Below, one piece after another: positions 47,431-55,734 of a stretch of 64,000 nucleotides of DNA. Positions within the stretch are counted from its first letter, which is position 1, and every line of letters starts with the position of its first letter. Under the pieces are notes generated by a model, which ran no database searches, had not been told where the DNA came from, and was given only the letters and a program-made list of their open reading frames with translations. Made by a program: the position numbers and the translations under genes. Source of the DNA: Candidatus Methylomicrobium oryzae (lineage in GTDB: Bacteria > Pseudomonadota > Gammaproteobacteria > Methylococcales > Methylomonadaceae); assembly GCF_016745425.1 (NCBI RefSeq), contig NZ_JAERVK010000003.1, forward strand, positions 62,001 to 126,000. Direction: 5' to 3'.

Positions 47431-48288
47431 TCACGGCGCTGCCGTTTCGGCCGTAGCACCGGCGGGTGCATAGCCGTTGACTTCGATTTCGAGGAGCGGC
47501 TGGCCTTCTTGCCCCATTTGGCGGAATTTCAAGGCGCCGGGGAGAACGACGGGAGCCTCGCCGGCGGCGCAGGCGGTTTTAACCAGAAGCCATGGGGAAT
47601 CCCGGTACGAGGAACCGTCGTCGTCGCGGTAATTCAAATCGGTCGAGAAATCGACCCAGTTTTCGTCGATGGGCGCTTCGTCGACCAGAGGCTGCGCTTC
47701 GCTCTCGCTTTCCGGCTCGAAAACCAGCGAGGTACTGGTCAGCCCTGCGCGGTAGACGACTTCGTCGGCGTTCGAGGTGAACCAGTAAGCGATTTCGGGC
47801 GCCCGGCCTTCGACTCCGCCGCGGAGAATATCGTTGATTTCGAAGAACTGCTTGCCCGGCGTGATGCGGTCGGCATCGACATTGTTCAGGCGGATCTTGG
47901 CGCCGTAAATGCAGCGGCTTTCTGACTCATTGCGCCAGACCCGGTCGGTCACGAAGCCGACAGTGATCTTGACGGGCCTGAATCTTCTGTTGAATCCATT
48001 CAGGACGAGGGGGCGCCTGGCATTCTTGATTTGCTTGTAGCCGTCGGGAATCTTCGGAATGGCGCAAGTATTGTTGGCTCCGCCGTTGGGCTCGAACGTA
48101 GGAGGAATGGAGCCTTCTTCGTCGGCGCCGAATTCGCCCGTCAAGTTGCAAAGCGTGTAGGCCGAAAGTCCCCCTTCTTCAACGTCGAACCCTTCTTCGG
48201 ATAAGGCGATGAAACCGGTGGCCATCGCGGAGGTGGAGCCGAGCCATAGCGCGCCGAGCAAGGCGCTGTGCAGTATGTATTGGTTCAT
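47431..48288 (-). CDS. Secreted acidic protein divergent from the TonB receptor, unrecognised
   Basis: The 285-residue protein has a typical signal peptide (MNQYILHSALLGALWLGSTSAMA) and an acidic mature part with four cysteines (in TLCNLT, NTCAIP, RCIYGA, KTACAAG), enough for two disulfides. Acidic patches include EEGFDVEEGG, FEPESESEAQ and DLNYRDDDGSSYRD, the last resembling a metal-binding loop. I do not recognise a family. It is divergent from a large TonB-dependent receptor with a 229-bp gap holding the GGAA-N3-TTCC pair, so the two are probably co-regulated. It may be a surface or periplasmic partner of the receptor; this is inference. Confidence 0.8.
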   Translation of the reverse strand: MNQYILHSALLGALWLGSTSAMATGFIALSEEGFDVEEGGLSAYTLCNLTGEFGADEEGSIPPTFEPNGGANNTCAIPKIPDGYKQIKNARRPLVLNGFNRRFRPVKITVGFVTDRVWRNESESRCIYGAKIRLNNVDADRITPGKQFFEINDILRGGVEGRAPEIAYWFTSNADEVVYRAGLTSTSLVFEPESESEAQPLVDEAPIDENWVDFSTDLNYRDDDGSSYRDSPWLLVKTACAAGEAPVVLPGALKFRQMGQEGQPLLEIEVNGYAPAGATAETAAP

Positions 48289-48416
48289 GGTTTTCTCTGT
48301 TGTTATTGAACGTTTACCCTCTACGGCCGGACCTCGCTTTTATCCGGACGCAGAGCCCATCGATCCGTCCCTGTGCAAGGCGGTCGATGATACGCGTTGG
48401 CCCGGCGCTAACGAAG

Positions 48417-48450
48417 GGAAAAAGTCACTGAATAAACCGGGAAAATTTCC
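48417..48450. promoter_or_regulatory. GGAA-N3-TTCC motif pair between receptor and secreted-protein genes
   Basis: An exact site (GGAA-AAT-TTCC at 48440-48450) lies in a 15-bp palindrome CGGGAAAATTTCCCG. A degenerate copy (GGAA-AAA-GTCA) starts exactly 23 bp earlier at 48417. The pair is about 70-100 bp upstream of the receptor ATG and 130-160 bp upstream of the divergent gene. It matches the pairs upstream of mxaF, mxaB and mxaD/mxaY. Confidence 0.55.
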
Positions 48451-48517
48451 CGTGATGAATGGCTTGCCGCTTTTTATCATAGTCGGCCGCTTTCCGAGAT
48501 TTTTTACCCGCCGTCCT

Positions 48518-51500
48518 ATGTTGTCTTCAAAATCCGCCCTTTTTTCACCGTATGGACGGCGTTTGCGTCCATTATGCCTGTTGGCGTTCGCTGCATGGAC
48601 CGATCCGGCTGTTTCCGAAAACGTTGACGAACCCGGTCCCGACGAACTCGAGACCGTGACCGTCGAAGAGGAGAAATTGACCCGGCTCGGGCCGTGGGAA
48701 GGGCTGCAGTTAGCCCGGGAAGAAATCCCGGCGAACGTGCAGTCGCTGAGCGACAAAGACATCAAGTCGTCCATGGCGACCAGCCTGGGCGATTTGATGA
48801 ACGGCAAGCTTCAGTCGGTCAACGTGAACGATTATGCGGGCAATCCGTTTCAGATGGACATTACCTTCCGCGGCTTTTCCGCCTCGCCGCAACTCGGTAC
48901 GCCGCAAGGGCTCTCGGTCTTTCTGGACGGCGTCAGGGTCAACGAACCGTTCGGCGATGTCGTCAACTGGGACCTCATCCCGATGAACGCTTTGGCCGGG
49001 CTCGATGTGTTTCCGGGTTCCAATCCCCTGTTCGGGTTGAATACGCTGGGCGGCGCATTGGCTTTGCGCACGAAGAACGGATTCGACGATGCCGGCGTGG
49101 ATGTCAGTTTTCAAGGCGGTTCCTGGGACCGCAAAAAAGGCGAACTGACCGCCGGCTGGAACAAAGGGAAACTCGGCGCTTTTGTCGCATTTACCGGTTT
49201 CGACGAGGAAGGCTGGCGGGTCAATTCTCCCTCACAGGTCAATCAAGGCTTTGCCCGGTTCGATTGGCGGGACGATCATTTTTCGCTGCGTTTCAGCACC
49301 CTGGCGGTCGGCAACACGCTGCTCGGCAACGGTTTGATACCGAAGGACATGTACAATCAAAATCCGGCGTCGGTGTTTACTTCGCCGGACCGCACCGAAA
49401 ACGAGCTGCAGCAATATAATCTGGGCGGCGAGCTTTTTTTCAGCGACAACCTGAGCCTGACCGGCCAGATCTATCGCCGCGACAGCCGCCGCACCGCGCT
49501 GGCCGGGGACATTTACGAGGATTTCGACGAGATGGACGAAGGCCGGGGGGCAAACAAGCTGGAGGCGGTTCCAGAGCAGCCGGCGGCCAATGGCCAGCCC
49601 GTGCCCGTCTGCCGATACCAGGACGTCAATCGCGACAATATTCCGGATTATTACCTCGTGAAAGATCTCAACGGAGACGACTATCTCGACGACGACGAAT
49701 ACGAGGTCATCGACCGCAGCACCATTAACGCTCCGCTGAATTGGAAGCTTGCGGAAGACAATGTCGAGTTGCTGCCGCCGTTGAACGCAAACGACGGATG
49801 CGGGCGTCTTCGCTACAACAATCCGGGCGGCCCCGGTTCGCCGGTGCGTCCGCGCAACGGGAAGGCATGGCCCGCAGGCTCCGCCGCTTCCAAAGGCTGG
49901 GTCGAAGGCACGCCGATCGGCGTGTTGAGCAATACCGAGATCGGGCAGCAGACGGACGGCGCTTCCCTGCAATTGAACTGGAACAGCGATCGGCATAAAT
50001 TCATGCTCGGCACATCGATCGATGCGGCCGATACCGACTTCGAAACCAGCCAGCGCTTGGGATTGATCGACGCGGCGCATCGCCTCTACAGCGATCCGGC
50101 AAACATCGACCCCATTTATCTGGCCGCCCGCGAAGATATCCGCAACAATTCGTTTACCGGAAAATCCACGACATTCAGCGGTTATTTCAGCGAAACCTAT
50201 TCCCCCAGGGAAAATCTGCATCTCAGCGTTTCCGGGCGTTTCAACCGGACGCGCGTGAAAAACCGCGTTCGGGCCCGGACGCGCGCCGGCTTCGAAGCGC
50301 TGCACCAGATTCTCGACATCCATAAAGTCAGGCCCAACGTCATCCTTTGCAGCGGAACCGATCCGGATACCTGCCCGGCCGAGGCGAACTACAACATCGG
50401 CGAGTTCGACCAGGACGTCAGGCAGCCGCTCGATCCGACGCTGGGATTGGGGCGGTACAGCGAAACGCCGACCGCCGAAACGTTCGACTATACCTCGTTC
50501 AATCCGTCGGTCGGGATCAGTTACCTGCCATTTAAGGACAGGGCGGTTTTTTATAAGGATTTGAACCTGTTTTTCAACTGGAGCCAGGGGACGCGTACGC
50601 CGTCGAGCGTCGAACTGGGCTGCGCCTATGACGGAACGCTGGTGCCGGAGAACCCCGGCGATCCCGAGTCGCCTTTGACGCCGAAGAGCTTTGCCTCCGT
50701 GGGCGGGGCCTGCACGCTGCCTACCGCGCTTTCCGGCGATCCTTTCCTGCCGCAGATTTTCGCCAACAGTTTCGAATTCGGCATGCGCGGCAAGTTTTTT
50801 GGGGATTTGGAATGGAACGCCGCCGTTTACCGCACCGATCTCGAAGACGATATCTATCTGGTCGGCCTGACGCCGGACCGCAGTTTCTTCGATACCATCG
50901 GCAATACCCGCCGGCAGGGGATCGAATTCGGTTTTTCCGGAAAAGCCGGCATCGTCGACTTCAGCCTGAATTACGGCTATACCGATGCGACCTTCCAGTC
51001 TCCCCTGGTCATGGTCAGCCCGCACAATAGCAGCGCGGCGGTGATCGCGCCCGACGATTACGATTATTTGAGCCAGGTGCAATACGACAGCAAAGGGCGG
51101 CCTTTGAACGCGTTGGACGACATGATCGAAATCAAGCCGGGCGACCGCATGCCGGGCATTCCCCTGCATAACATCAATGCGTCGTTGAATTTTCATCTGA
51201 CCCCGAAATGGGAGTTCGGCATCAATATGATCGCCCATTCATCGTCCTTCGTGAGAGGCAACGAAAACAACGCGCACAGCCAGGGCAATTACGATTACTA
51301 TTACGGATACGACACCAGCATCAGCCGGGAACGGTTGTTGCTGCGGGGGCAGCCGTTCAACGATGCGGGCAGCGTCGCCGGCTACGCCATTTTCAATCTG
51401 AAAACCCGCTACCAGATTACCCAAGGCTTATCGGTATTCGGCATGGTCAATAACCTGTTCGACCGCCGCTACGCGACCGCGGGGCGCCTCGGCATCAATC

Positions 51501-51640
51501 CGTTCTCTCCTTCGGAGCGGGGCGCGATCGGACCCAGCGGCTGGAACTACAATTCACGGGACTGGCAAAACAGCACTTTCATCGGTCCGGGCGCGCCGCG
51601 CGCCTTCTGGGTGGGGCTCGATTACAAGTTCGAACTTTGA
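48518..51640 (+). CDS. TonB-dependent outer-membrane receptor with an EF-hand-like loop
   Basis: The 1040-residue protein has a signal region (MLSSKSALFSPYGRRLRPLCLLAFAAW), a TonB-box-like ELETVTVEEEK, a plug domain (residues ~60-190: ANVQSLSDKDIKSSMATSLGDLMNG, DITFRGFSASPQLGTPQGLSVFLDGVRVNEPFGD) and a 22-strand type barrel ending YKFEL. Residues 369-394 form an acidic insert, DVNRDNIPD then DLNGDDYLDDDE, resembling EF-hand and thrombospondin type 3 calcium loops. The start at 48518 gives the best signal peptide; an ATG at 48455 is possible. It lies inside the methanol dehydrogenase locus behind the shared motif pair. Cargo unknown; a calcium or lanthanide chelate is a hypothesis. Its end overlaps the convergent membrane gene by 19 bp. 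Confidence 0.88.
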   Translation: MLSSKSALFSPYGRRLRPLCLLAFAAWTDPAVSENVDEPGPDELETVTVEEEKLTRLGPWEGLQLAREEIPANVQSLSDKDIKSSMATSLGDLMNGKLQSVNVNDYAGNPFQMDITFRGFSASPQLGTPQGLSVFLDGVRVNEPFGDVVNWDLIPMNALAGLDVFPGSNPLFGLNTLGGALALRTKNGFDDAGVDVSFQGGSWDRKKGELTAGWNKGKLGAFVAFTGFDEEGWRVNSPSQVNQGFARFDWRDDHFSLRFSTLAVGNTLLGNGLIPKDMYNQNPASVFTSPDRTENELQQYNLGGELFFSDNLSLTGQIYRRDSRRTALAGDIYEDFDEMDEGRGANKLEAVPEQPAANGQPVPVCRYQDVNRDNIPDYYLVKDLNGDDYLDDDEYEVIDRSTINAPLNWKLAEDNVELLPPLNANDGCGRLRYNNPGGPGSPVRPRNGKAWPAGSAASKGWVEGTPIGVLSNTEIGQQTDGASLQLNWNSDRHKFMLGTSIDAADTDFETSQRLGLIDAAHRLYSDPANIDPIYLAAREDIRNNSFTGKSTTFSGYFSETYSPRENLHLSVSGRFNRTRVKNRVRARTRAGFEALHQILDIHKVRPNVILCSGTDPDTCPAEANYNIGEFDQDVRQPLDPTLGLGRYSETPTAETFDYTSFNPSVGISYLPFKDRAVFYKDLNLFFNWSQGTRTPSSVELGCAYDGTLVPENPGDPESPLTPKSFASVGGACTLPTALSGDPFLPQIFANSFEFGMRGKFFGDLEWNAAVYRTDLEDDIYLVGLTPDRSFFDTIGNTRRQGIEFGFSGKAGIVDFSLNYGYTDATFQSPLVMVSPHNSSAAVIAPDDYDYLSQVQYDSKGRPLNALDDMIEIKPGDRMPGIPLHNINASLNFHLTPKWEFGINMIAHSSSFVRGNENNAHSQGNYDYYYGYDTSISRERLLLRGQPFNDAGSVAGYAIFNLKTRYQITQGLSVFGMVNNLFDRRYATAGRLGINPFSPSERGAIGPSGWNYNSRDWQNSTFIGPGAPRAFWVGLDYKFEL

Positions 51641-52179
51641 CCGGCCGTGCCGTTTCGGCCGGGTTGTGCAACGGCCGTCTCGCCGCCGGGGCGCCGTTCC
51701 AAAGCTATCCCGTCGAAGTAGCTCCATGCGCCGGCCGCGCCCGCAGCGATCGTCAGCGGCCACAGATAGGCATCGACATACGCCGCCGAAAACGCGATCA
51801 GGCCCAGAAAAACGCCGAGCAGCGTGAAGCGCCGGCCGTTTTTCAATCCGTCGGTATAAGCGCCCATTGCCAGGACCAGCAGAATCAGCAGGCCGGTTTC
51901 CTCATGATACAGCCTGCCGGCATTGTGGTAGGCATAGATGACAACCGTCGCGAATACGCAGCCGGCCCAGTGCAGCAGGCGCGGCTGGAGGCTTTTCCGG
52001 TCATTCCGGTTGTCCAGGTAGGCCGGTGCGACCGTGGCCAGTCCCAGGACGAACAGCATGAACAGCCAGTAATAATGGCAATGGTCTTGGGCATTGCGGG
52101 TGATGTAAGCGCCCAATAAAGACAGCGCCAGTAAGCCGACGAACAAACGGTGCGGGGTTAATGGGATGTTATTGATCAT
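51622..52179 (-). CDS. Six-helix membrane protein at the end of the mxa operon, unrecognised
   Basis: The 185-residue protein has about six transmembrane helices: FVGLLALSLLGAYI, YYWLFMLFVLGLATVAPAYL, WAGCVFATVVIYAYHNAG, GLLILLVLAMGAYTDG, FTLLGVFLGLIAFSAAYVDAYLWPLTIAAGAAG. It also has a histidine pair motif (DHCHYYW) and a hydrophilic C-terminal tail. I do not recognise the family. It lies 104 bp downstream of mxaL on the same strand, after a REP palindrome, and so may be the last gene of the operon. mxaE and mxaH, which follow in other methylotrophs, are not evident, and this is not clearly either. Confidence 0.75.
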   Translation of the reverse strand: MINNIPLTPHRLFVGLLALSLLGAYITRNAQDHCHYYWLFMLFVLGLATVAPAYLDNRNDRKSLQPRLLHWAGCVFATVVIYAYHNAGRLYHEETGLLILLVLAMGAYTDGLKNGRRFTLLGVFLGLIAFSAAYVDAYLWPLTIAAGAAGAWSYFDGIALERRPGGETAVAQPGRNGTAGQSSNL

Positions 52180-52258
52180 ATCGACATTCTAAAGTTGGGT
52201 TGAAAGTTTGTTTATCGGCTTCGTGTCCGCCCCGCGCCCGCCGGCATGATGAACCGCC

Positions 52259-52311
52259 CGTAGGGTACGCTGCGCGTACCTTTTCATAAGGTACGCGCAG
52301 CGTACCCTACG
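52259..52311. repeat. REP-like palindrome overlapping the mxaL 3' end
   Basis: A perfect 22-bp inverted repeat (left arm CGTAGGGTACGCTGCGCGTA plus CC at 52259-52280, right arm 52290-52311) has a 9-nt loop. The mxaL stop codon lies in the loop and the right arm encodes the last residues of MxaL (VVGYAART). It belongs to a family with three more copies in the mxa region. Confidence 0.85.
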
Positions 52312-53297
52312 ACTTTTCGCCGAATGGAGAGCAACGCATTTTTTAACCGCCTCAGGCCGAACGGCCAGTACACGATCACCGTCATCAAGAGGGCAAACAG
52401 GGCCGGTTGCCGGCGCACGTCACCGGCAACTTTTTTGGTCAGCGCGAATTCGGGACGCTGCACCGCCTCGGCCAGTGCCTCCGCATCGCTCAGCCGCGCA
52501 TAGCGGAGTCCCGCAGCGAGCGCCAGCTCTTCCAGGTAAGTTTCGTGCAGCGCGCTCAGATGCTCGCTGCCGGTCACCTTGGCGCTGCCGAACGGGGCAT
52601 TGCGGGCGTTGTAGCCTTCGATCTGCGACGGATCCAGGTTCGATTCGCCGAACGAAGAGCGGTGCGGCACGTCGTCGGCCGTGTAATAACCGGCGGGTTC
52701 GCCGCGACTGTCGAACTTCGGAATCGGCACGGCGGTCAGGCCGCCGACGCCGACGATAATACCCTTGACCTTGCCCTTCAGCGCGGAAAAGTCGGGCCGA
52801 TACCGCGGATTCGGCGGCGGCGCTTCATGGCCGTCGGTGATGAAAACGACGGACCCGTCCCGGTGTTGCAGCATCTCCAGCGTATTCATCAGGCCCTGGG
52901 CGATGTTGCTGTCGGCGGCCCAGGCCATGCGCCAGTCGATCTGGGCAATCGCGGCGTCGATTTCCGCATACGAACCGCACACCTCGATCGGTTCGAACAG
53001 CAGCGTCGAGCGCCGTTCGGTGAACAGCCCCAGTCCGACTCTGGACTGGCAGGGCAGTTTGACCAAAAGGTCGCGCAAGTTCCGTTTGACGAATTCGAGC
53101 CGGCTGACCGCGCGGCCGTCCTGCGTAGAGTCGGCCGCATTCATGCTGCGGGTGATGTCGACGATGAAGGTCAGGTTGTAAACCGGCCGTTCCTGTTCCT
53201 CGGCAGGGCGCGCAAACAGTACCCCCATTGCCAGAACCGCCAGCAGCAGGCATACCGTTCGATAGTCTTTCCACGAAAAATTCATCATTTGAAGCAT
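52284..53297 (-). CDS. mxaL: Methanol dehydrogenase maturation protein MxaL (von Willebrand A domain)
   Basis: The 337-residue protein has an N-terminal membrane helix (VCLLLAVLAMGVLFA), a von Willebrand factor A domain with the metal-site DITRSMNAADST (residues ~50-62) and DGRAVSRLEFVKRNLRDLL, and a second helix near the C-terminus (LFALLMTVIVYWPFG). With MxaA and MxaK it is needed for calcium insertion in methanol dehydrogenase. The ATG at 53297 abuts the mxaK stop; ATGs at 53288 and 53285 are alternatives. The C-terminal ~9 residues come from a REP-like palindrome, so this tail is probably not part of the original gene. Confidence 0.9.
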   Translation of the reverse strand: MLQMMNFSWKDYRTVCLLLAVLAMGVLFARPAEEQERPVYNLTFIVDITRSMNAADSTQDGRAVSRLEFVKRNLRDLLVKLPCQSRVGLGLFTERRSTLLFEPIEVCGSYAEIDAAIAQIDWRMAWAADSNIAQGLMNTLEMLQHRDGSVVFITDGHEAPPPNPRYRPDFSALKGKVKGIIVGVGGLTAVPIPKFDSRGEPAGYYTADDVPHRSSFGESNLDPSQIEGYNARNAPFGSAKVTGSEHLSALHETYLEELALAAGLRYARLSDAEALAEAVQRPEFALTKKVAGDVRRQPALFALLMTVIVYWPFGLRRLKNALLSIRRKVVGYAARTL

Positions 53298-53864
53298 TTA
53301 CGGTAAACCGCGCGGAAATCCCGGCACGGTTGTCCATAACTGGGTTTTCTGCTGCACGGTTTCGTCCTCGTCGTCCGGCGAAATCCGGTCCATTTCCGGG
53401 AGCAGCCGCATCGCGGCTTCGAGATTGTACTTGGCGTCCCACTGCCGGCTGTCCAGCGCCAGCGACTGCCGGTAGGCCTGTTTGGCCAATCCGGCGAGCG
53501 GCAGGGCGGCAGCGATGTCCATCGTTTCGGCGTGAGCGATCGCCTGTTCGAGATACAGGTTGCCGAGGTTGTAGCGGCTTCTGGCCCGCTGCGCGGCATC
53601 GCCGTGGTCGATGACCAGGCTCAGCGTCGCCAGCGCCTCGTCGTAGCGGTGCTTGTTTTTCAGATAATACGCCCTGGCCAGCCGCAGCTCGAAGGGGCCG
53701 CCGATGACGGGTTCGACCTCGACGTCGCGGCCCGATACGAGGCGGGAGATCAGCGCATTGTTGGCCTGAATCCGGTACAGATCGGCCGCCCCGTAGAGCA
53801 TGGCAAGAAGGCCCACGGCCAGCGTCAGCCAGAGCAGGGGATGGAGTAGCTGTCTCGTGTTCAT
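53298..53864 (-). CDS. mxaK: Methanol dehydrogenase accessory protein MxaK
   Basis: The 188-residue protein starts MNTRQLLHPLLWLTLAVGLLAMLYGAADLYRI with a membrane anchor, followed by a TPR-like helical region (YYLKNKHRYDEALATLSLVIDHGD; SRYNLGNLYLEQAIAHAE; QWDAKYNLEAAMRLLPEMD). It matches MxaK by size, fold and position between mxaC and mxaL. It overlaps mxaC by four bases and abuts mxaL, so translation is coupled. It takes part in calcium insertion in methanol dehydrogenase, likely as a scaffold for the vWA proteins. Confidence 0.9.
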   Translation of the reverse strand: MNTRQLLHPLLWLTLAVGLLAMLYGAADLYRIQANNALISRLVSGRDVEVEPVIGGPFELRLARAYYLKNKHRYDEALATLSLVIDHGDAAQRARSRYNLGNLYLEQAIAHAETMDIAAALPLAGLAKQAYRQSLALDSRQWDAKYNLEAAMRLLPEMDRISPDDEDETVQQKTQLWTTVPGFPRGLP

Positions 53865-54859
53865 GGTTTCGCTTCCGTTTTGACTTCGGCGCCCTTGAGC
53901 GCCAGCAGCAGGAGCAGCAGGATAAAGGAGGCCCGGTAACAGAGTCCGCTCAGATCCTGCCGGGGGATCCGTTCGAAATAATGGATCGGCAGATTTTCGA
54001 GCCGGCTGATGTCGGCGATGGCCTGCTTCATCGCATCGGGGCTTTCCGCCTGGTAGGCTTGATAAGGAATGTTCAGGCTGGTGAAAAACTGGTGCAGATA
54101 GCGCTCCGGCATCGCCTGCGCGTTGTCGTCGCGCGGATCGGCAGGTTGATCGTAAATGCCCGGACTATTAGCCGTGCGCAGAAACAGCCAGTACAGGCGA
54201 ACCTGTTTTTCCTTGAACCATTGCCGGAGTTTCTGTTCGCTGTCGGGATCGATCGCCGCCGCGCCGTCGGACACCAGGACGATTAGCCGCGATCCGGAGA
54301 CGATCGGCCGTTCGAAAAACGACAATGCCATCCCCAGGCCCTTGCTGACATGGGTATAGGCGAGTGCCGGCGTCGCGGTCGCCGCGATCGCGGCCTTGAC
54401 CGCCTCCTTGTTTTCGGTCATCGGCATCACGAACAGCGGCGCGGTGCTGTATTCGGCTACGCCGATCAGATCGTGCTCGCGCCGGTTCACGAAATCGGTC
54501 AGCAGACGCCGGGCGGCGGCGGATTTGGATTCTTCGCCTTCGTTACCGTTCGGCGCGCGGCCGGCGAAGCTGTTGTCCATGCTGTTGCTGCGGTCCAGAA
54601 GCAGCACGATTTCGGCGCCGTGGCCGATGCGTTCGACGCTTTGGCCGCGGCGGTGCAACCCGGCCATGCCGAGCACCAGGCCGGCCATCGCCAGCATCGC
54701 GAACAGCCGGATCAGCCAGTCCAGCAGCCCGGACAGCGGGTCGGGCGGCAGCAGCATCAGGCCCGGATGGGCATGTTCGCGCATGCCTTTGCCGACCAGC
54801 GGCAGCAACGCCAACGGCAGCGCGGTCAGCAACCACGGCGATTCCACGCCCAGATTCAT
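53861..54859 (-). CDS. mxaC: MxaC, von Willebrand A membrane protein for MDH maturation
   Basis: The 332-residue protein has the BatA-like layout: N-terminal helices (ESPWLLTALPLALLPLV and WLIRLFAMLAMAGLVLGMAGLHRRGQ), a vWA domain with the metal site VLLLDRSNSMDNSFAG (near residue 95) and LIVLVSDGAAAIDPD, and a C-terminal helix. Start at 54859 overlaps the mxaA stop (ATGA); it overlaps mxaK by four bases downstream. Position in mxaRSACKL and domain make-up support the assignment. Confidence 0.92.
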   Translation of the reverse strand: MNLGVESPWLLTALPLALLPLVGKGMREHAHPGLMLLPPDPLSGLLDWLIRLFAMLAMAGLVLGMAGLHRRGQSVERIGHGAEIVLLLDRSNSMDNSFAGRAPNGNEGEESKSAAARRLLTDFVNRREHDLIGVAEYSTAPLFVMPMTENKEAVKAAIAATATPALAYTHVSKGLGMALSFFERPIVSGSRLIVLVSDGAAAIDPDSEQKLRQWFKEKQVRLYWLFLRTANSPGIYDQPADPRDDNAQAMPERYLHQFFTSLNIPYQAYQAESPDAMKQAIADISRLENLPIHYFERIPRQDLSGLCYRASFILLLLLLALKGAEVKTEAKP

Positions 54860-55734
54860 CGGCTGCCCCGTTCGATTTGCCGGCAAGCTTGGCAGAGCGC
54901 GGTCAGTTTTTGCCGGTCCAGCGCCGTTGCGGAGACATTGCGGCTGAAAAAATAATGGTTGGAATAATTGAAAAACCAGTTCAGTTGGCTATCCAAACGG
55001 CGGTACTCGGGATGGGCCTCGTAAAAGCCGGCCAGCTGACGCTGATACAGCGGCTGCCGGTTCAACGCGTTCAGTGCCCGGTGCACGGTGCGCAGGGCTT
55101 CGGCCATGTCTTTTTCGGGGATTCGGGACAGCCGTTTCAATGCCTGCTTGAACAGGGTGCGCCGCCGCAAAGCCGGGAAATAGCCGTACAGGAACGTGAG
55201 CGCGCCGGCTGCGGCCGCCGCGGCGCCCGAACCTGCCGTAATCAGAATCATTGCCTGGCGCGTGTCCAGCTGCGGCGGCAAGCTGTCGGGCCGGATCGAA
55301 GCCCCGCCTTCGGCGCTTTTGACCGCCAGATCGCGCAGCGGCGACATCGTAAAACGCCAGGGCGGGATCTCTTTGTTGAAAGCGCTGCCGCCGCTGCCGA
55401 ATTGGAGGGTAAAGCCGGGCAGGGTCAGGGTTCTGACCGTCAGCGGTGCGTAAAATACCTGGTAGCGAAGGTCGATCCGGTAGCGTTGGCCGTCCTGTTC
55501 GACCTCCACCCTGTTCAGGTTCAGCCAGCGGTTGAGCGGACCTTCGGCCGGCAGGCTGGCGGTGTTCAGCGTGATGCCGGAGCGGGTCTCGATCAGAATC
55601 TTCTCCCGAATCTCGTCGCCGATCACATAGCCGAAAGGCCTTGGCGTTTCGACCTCGAAGCGGATCAGCGCTTCCTCGGGCGCGCCGGAGCAGCCTAGCA
55701 GCAGTAAGGGAGTCAGGATCAATAGGCGTTTCAT
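54856..55734 (-). CDS. mxaA: MxaA lipoprotein for MDH calcium insertion
   Basis: The 292-residue protein starts MKRLLILTPLLLLGCSGAP with a lipobox (LLGC), then a periplasmic beta domain (ETPRPFGYVIGDEIREKILIETRSG; VRTLTLPGFTLQF), a transmembrane helix near residues 175-195 (MILITAGSGAAAAAAGALTFLYGYF) and a cytoplasmic helical tail. MxaA is required for incorporation of Ca2+ into methanol dehydrogenase. The start overlaps the mxaS stop by four bases; the frame is open well upstream but the lipoprotein signal fixes the start. Confidence 0.92.
   Translation of the reverse strand: MKRLLILTPLLLLGCSGAPEEALIRFEVETPRPFGYVIGDEIREKILIETRSGITLNTASLPAEGPLNRWLNLNRVEVEQDGQRYRIDLRYQVFYAPLTVRTLTLPGFTLQFGSGGSAFNKEIPPWRFTMSPLRDLAVKSAEGGASIRPDSLPPQLDTRQAMILITAGSGAAAAAAGALTFLYGYFPALRRRTLFKQALKRLSRIPEKDMAEALRTVHRALNALNRQPLYQRQLAGFYEAHPEYRRLDSQLNWFFNYSNHYFFSRNVSATALDRQKLTALCQACRQIERGSR

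Noticed and set aside
49232-51238. 668-codon minus-strand frame opposite the TonB receptor
   Set aside because: Antisense shadow; the receptor frame has plug, TonB-box and barrel features, this one has none.
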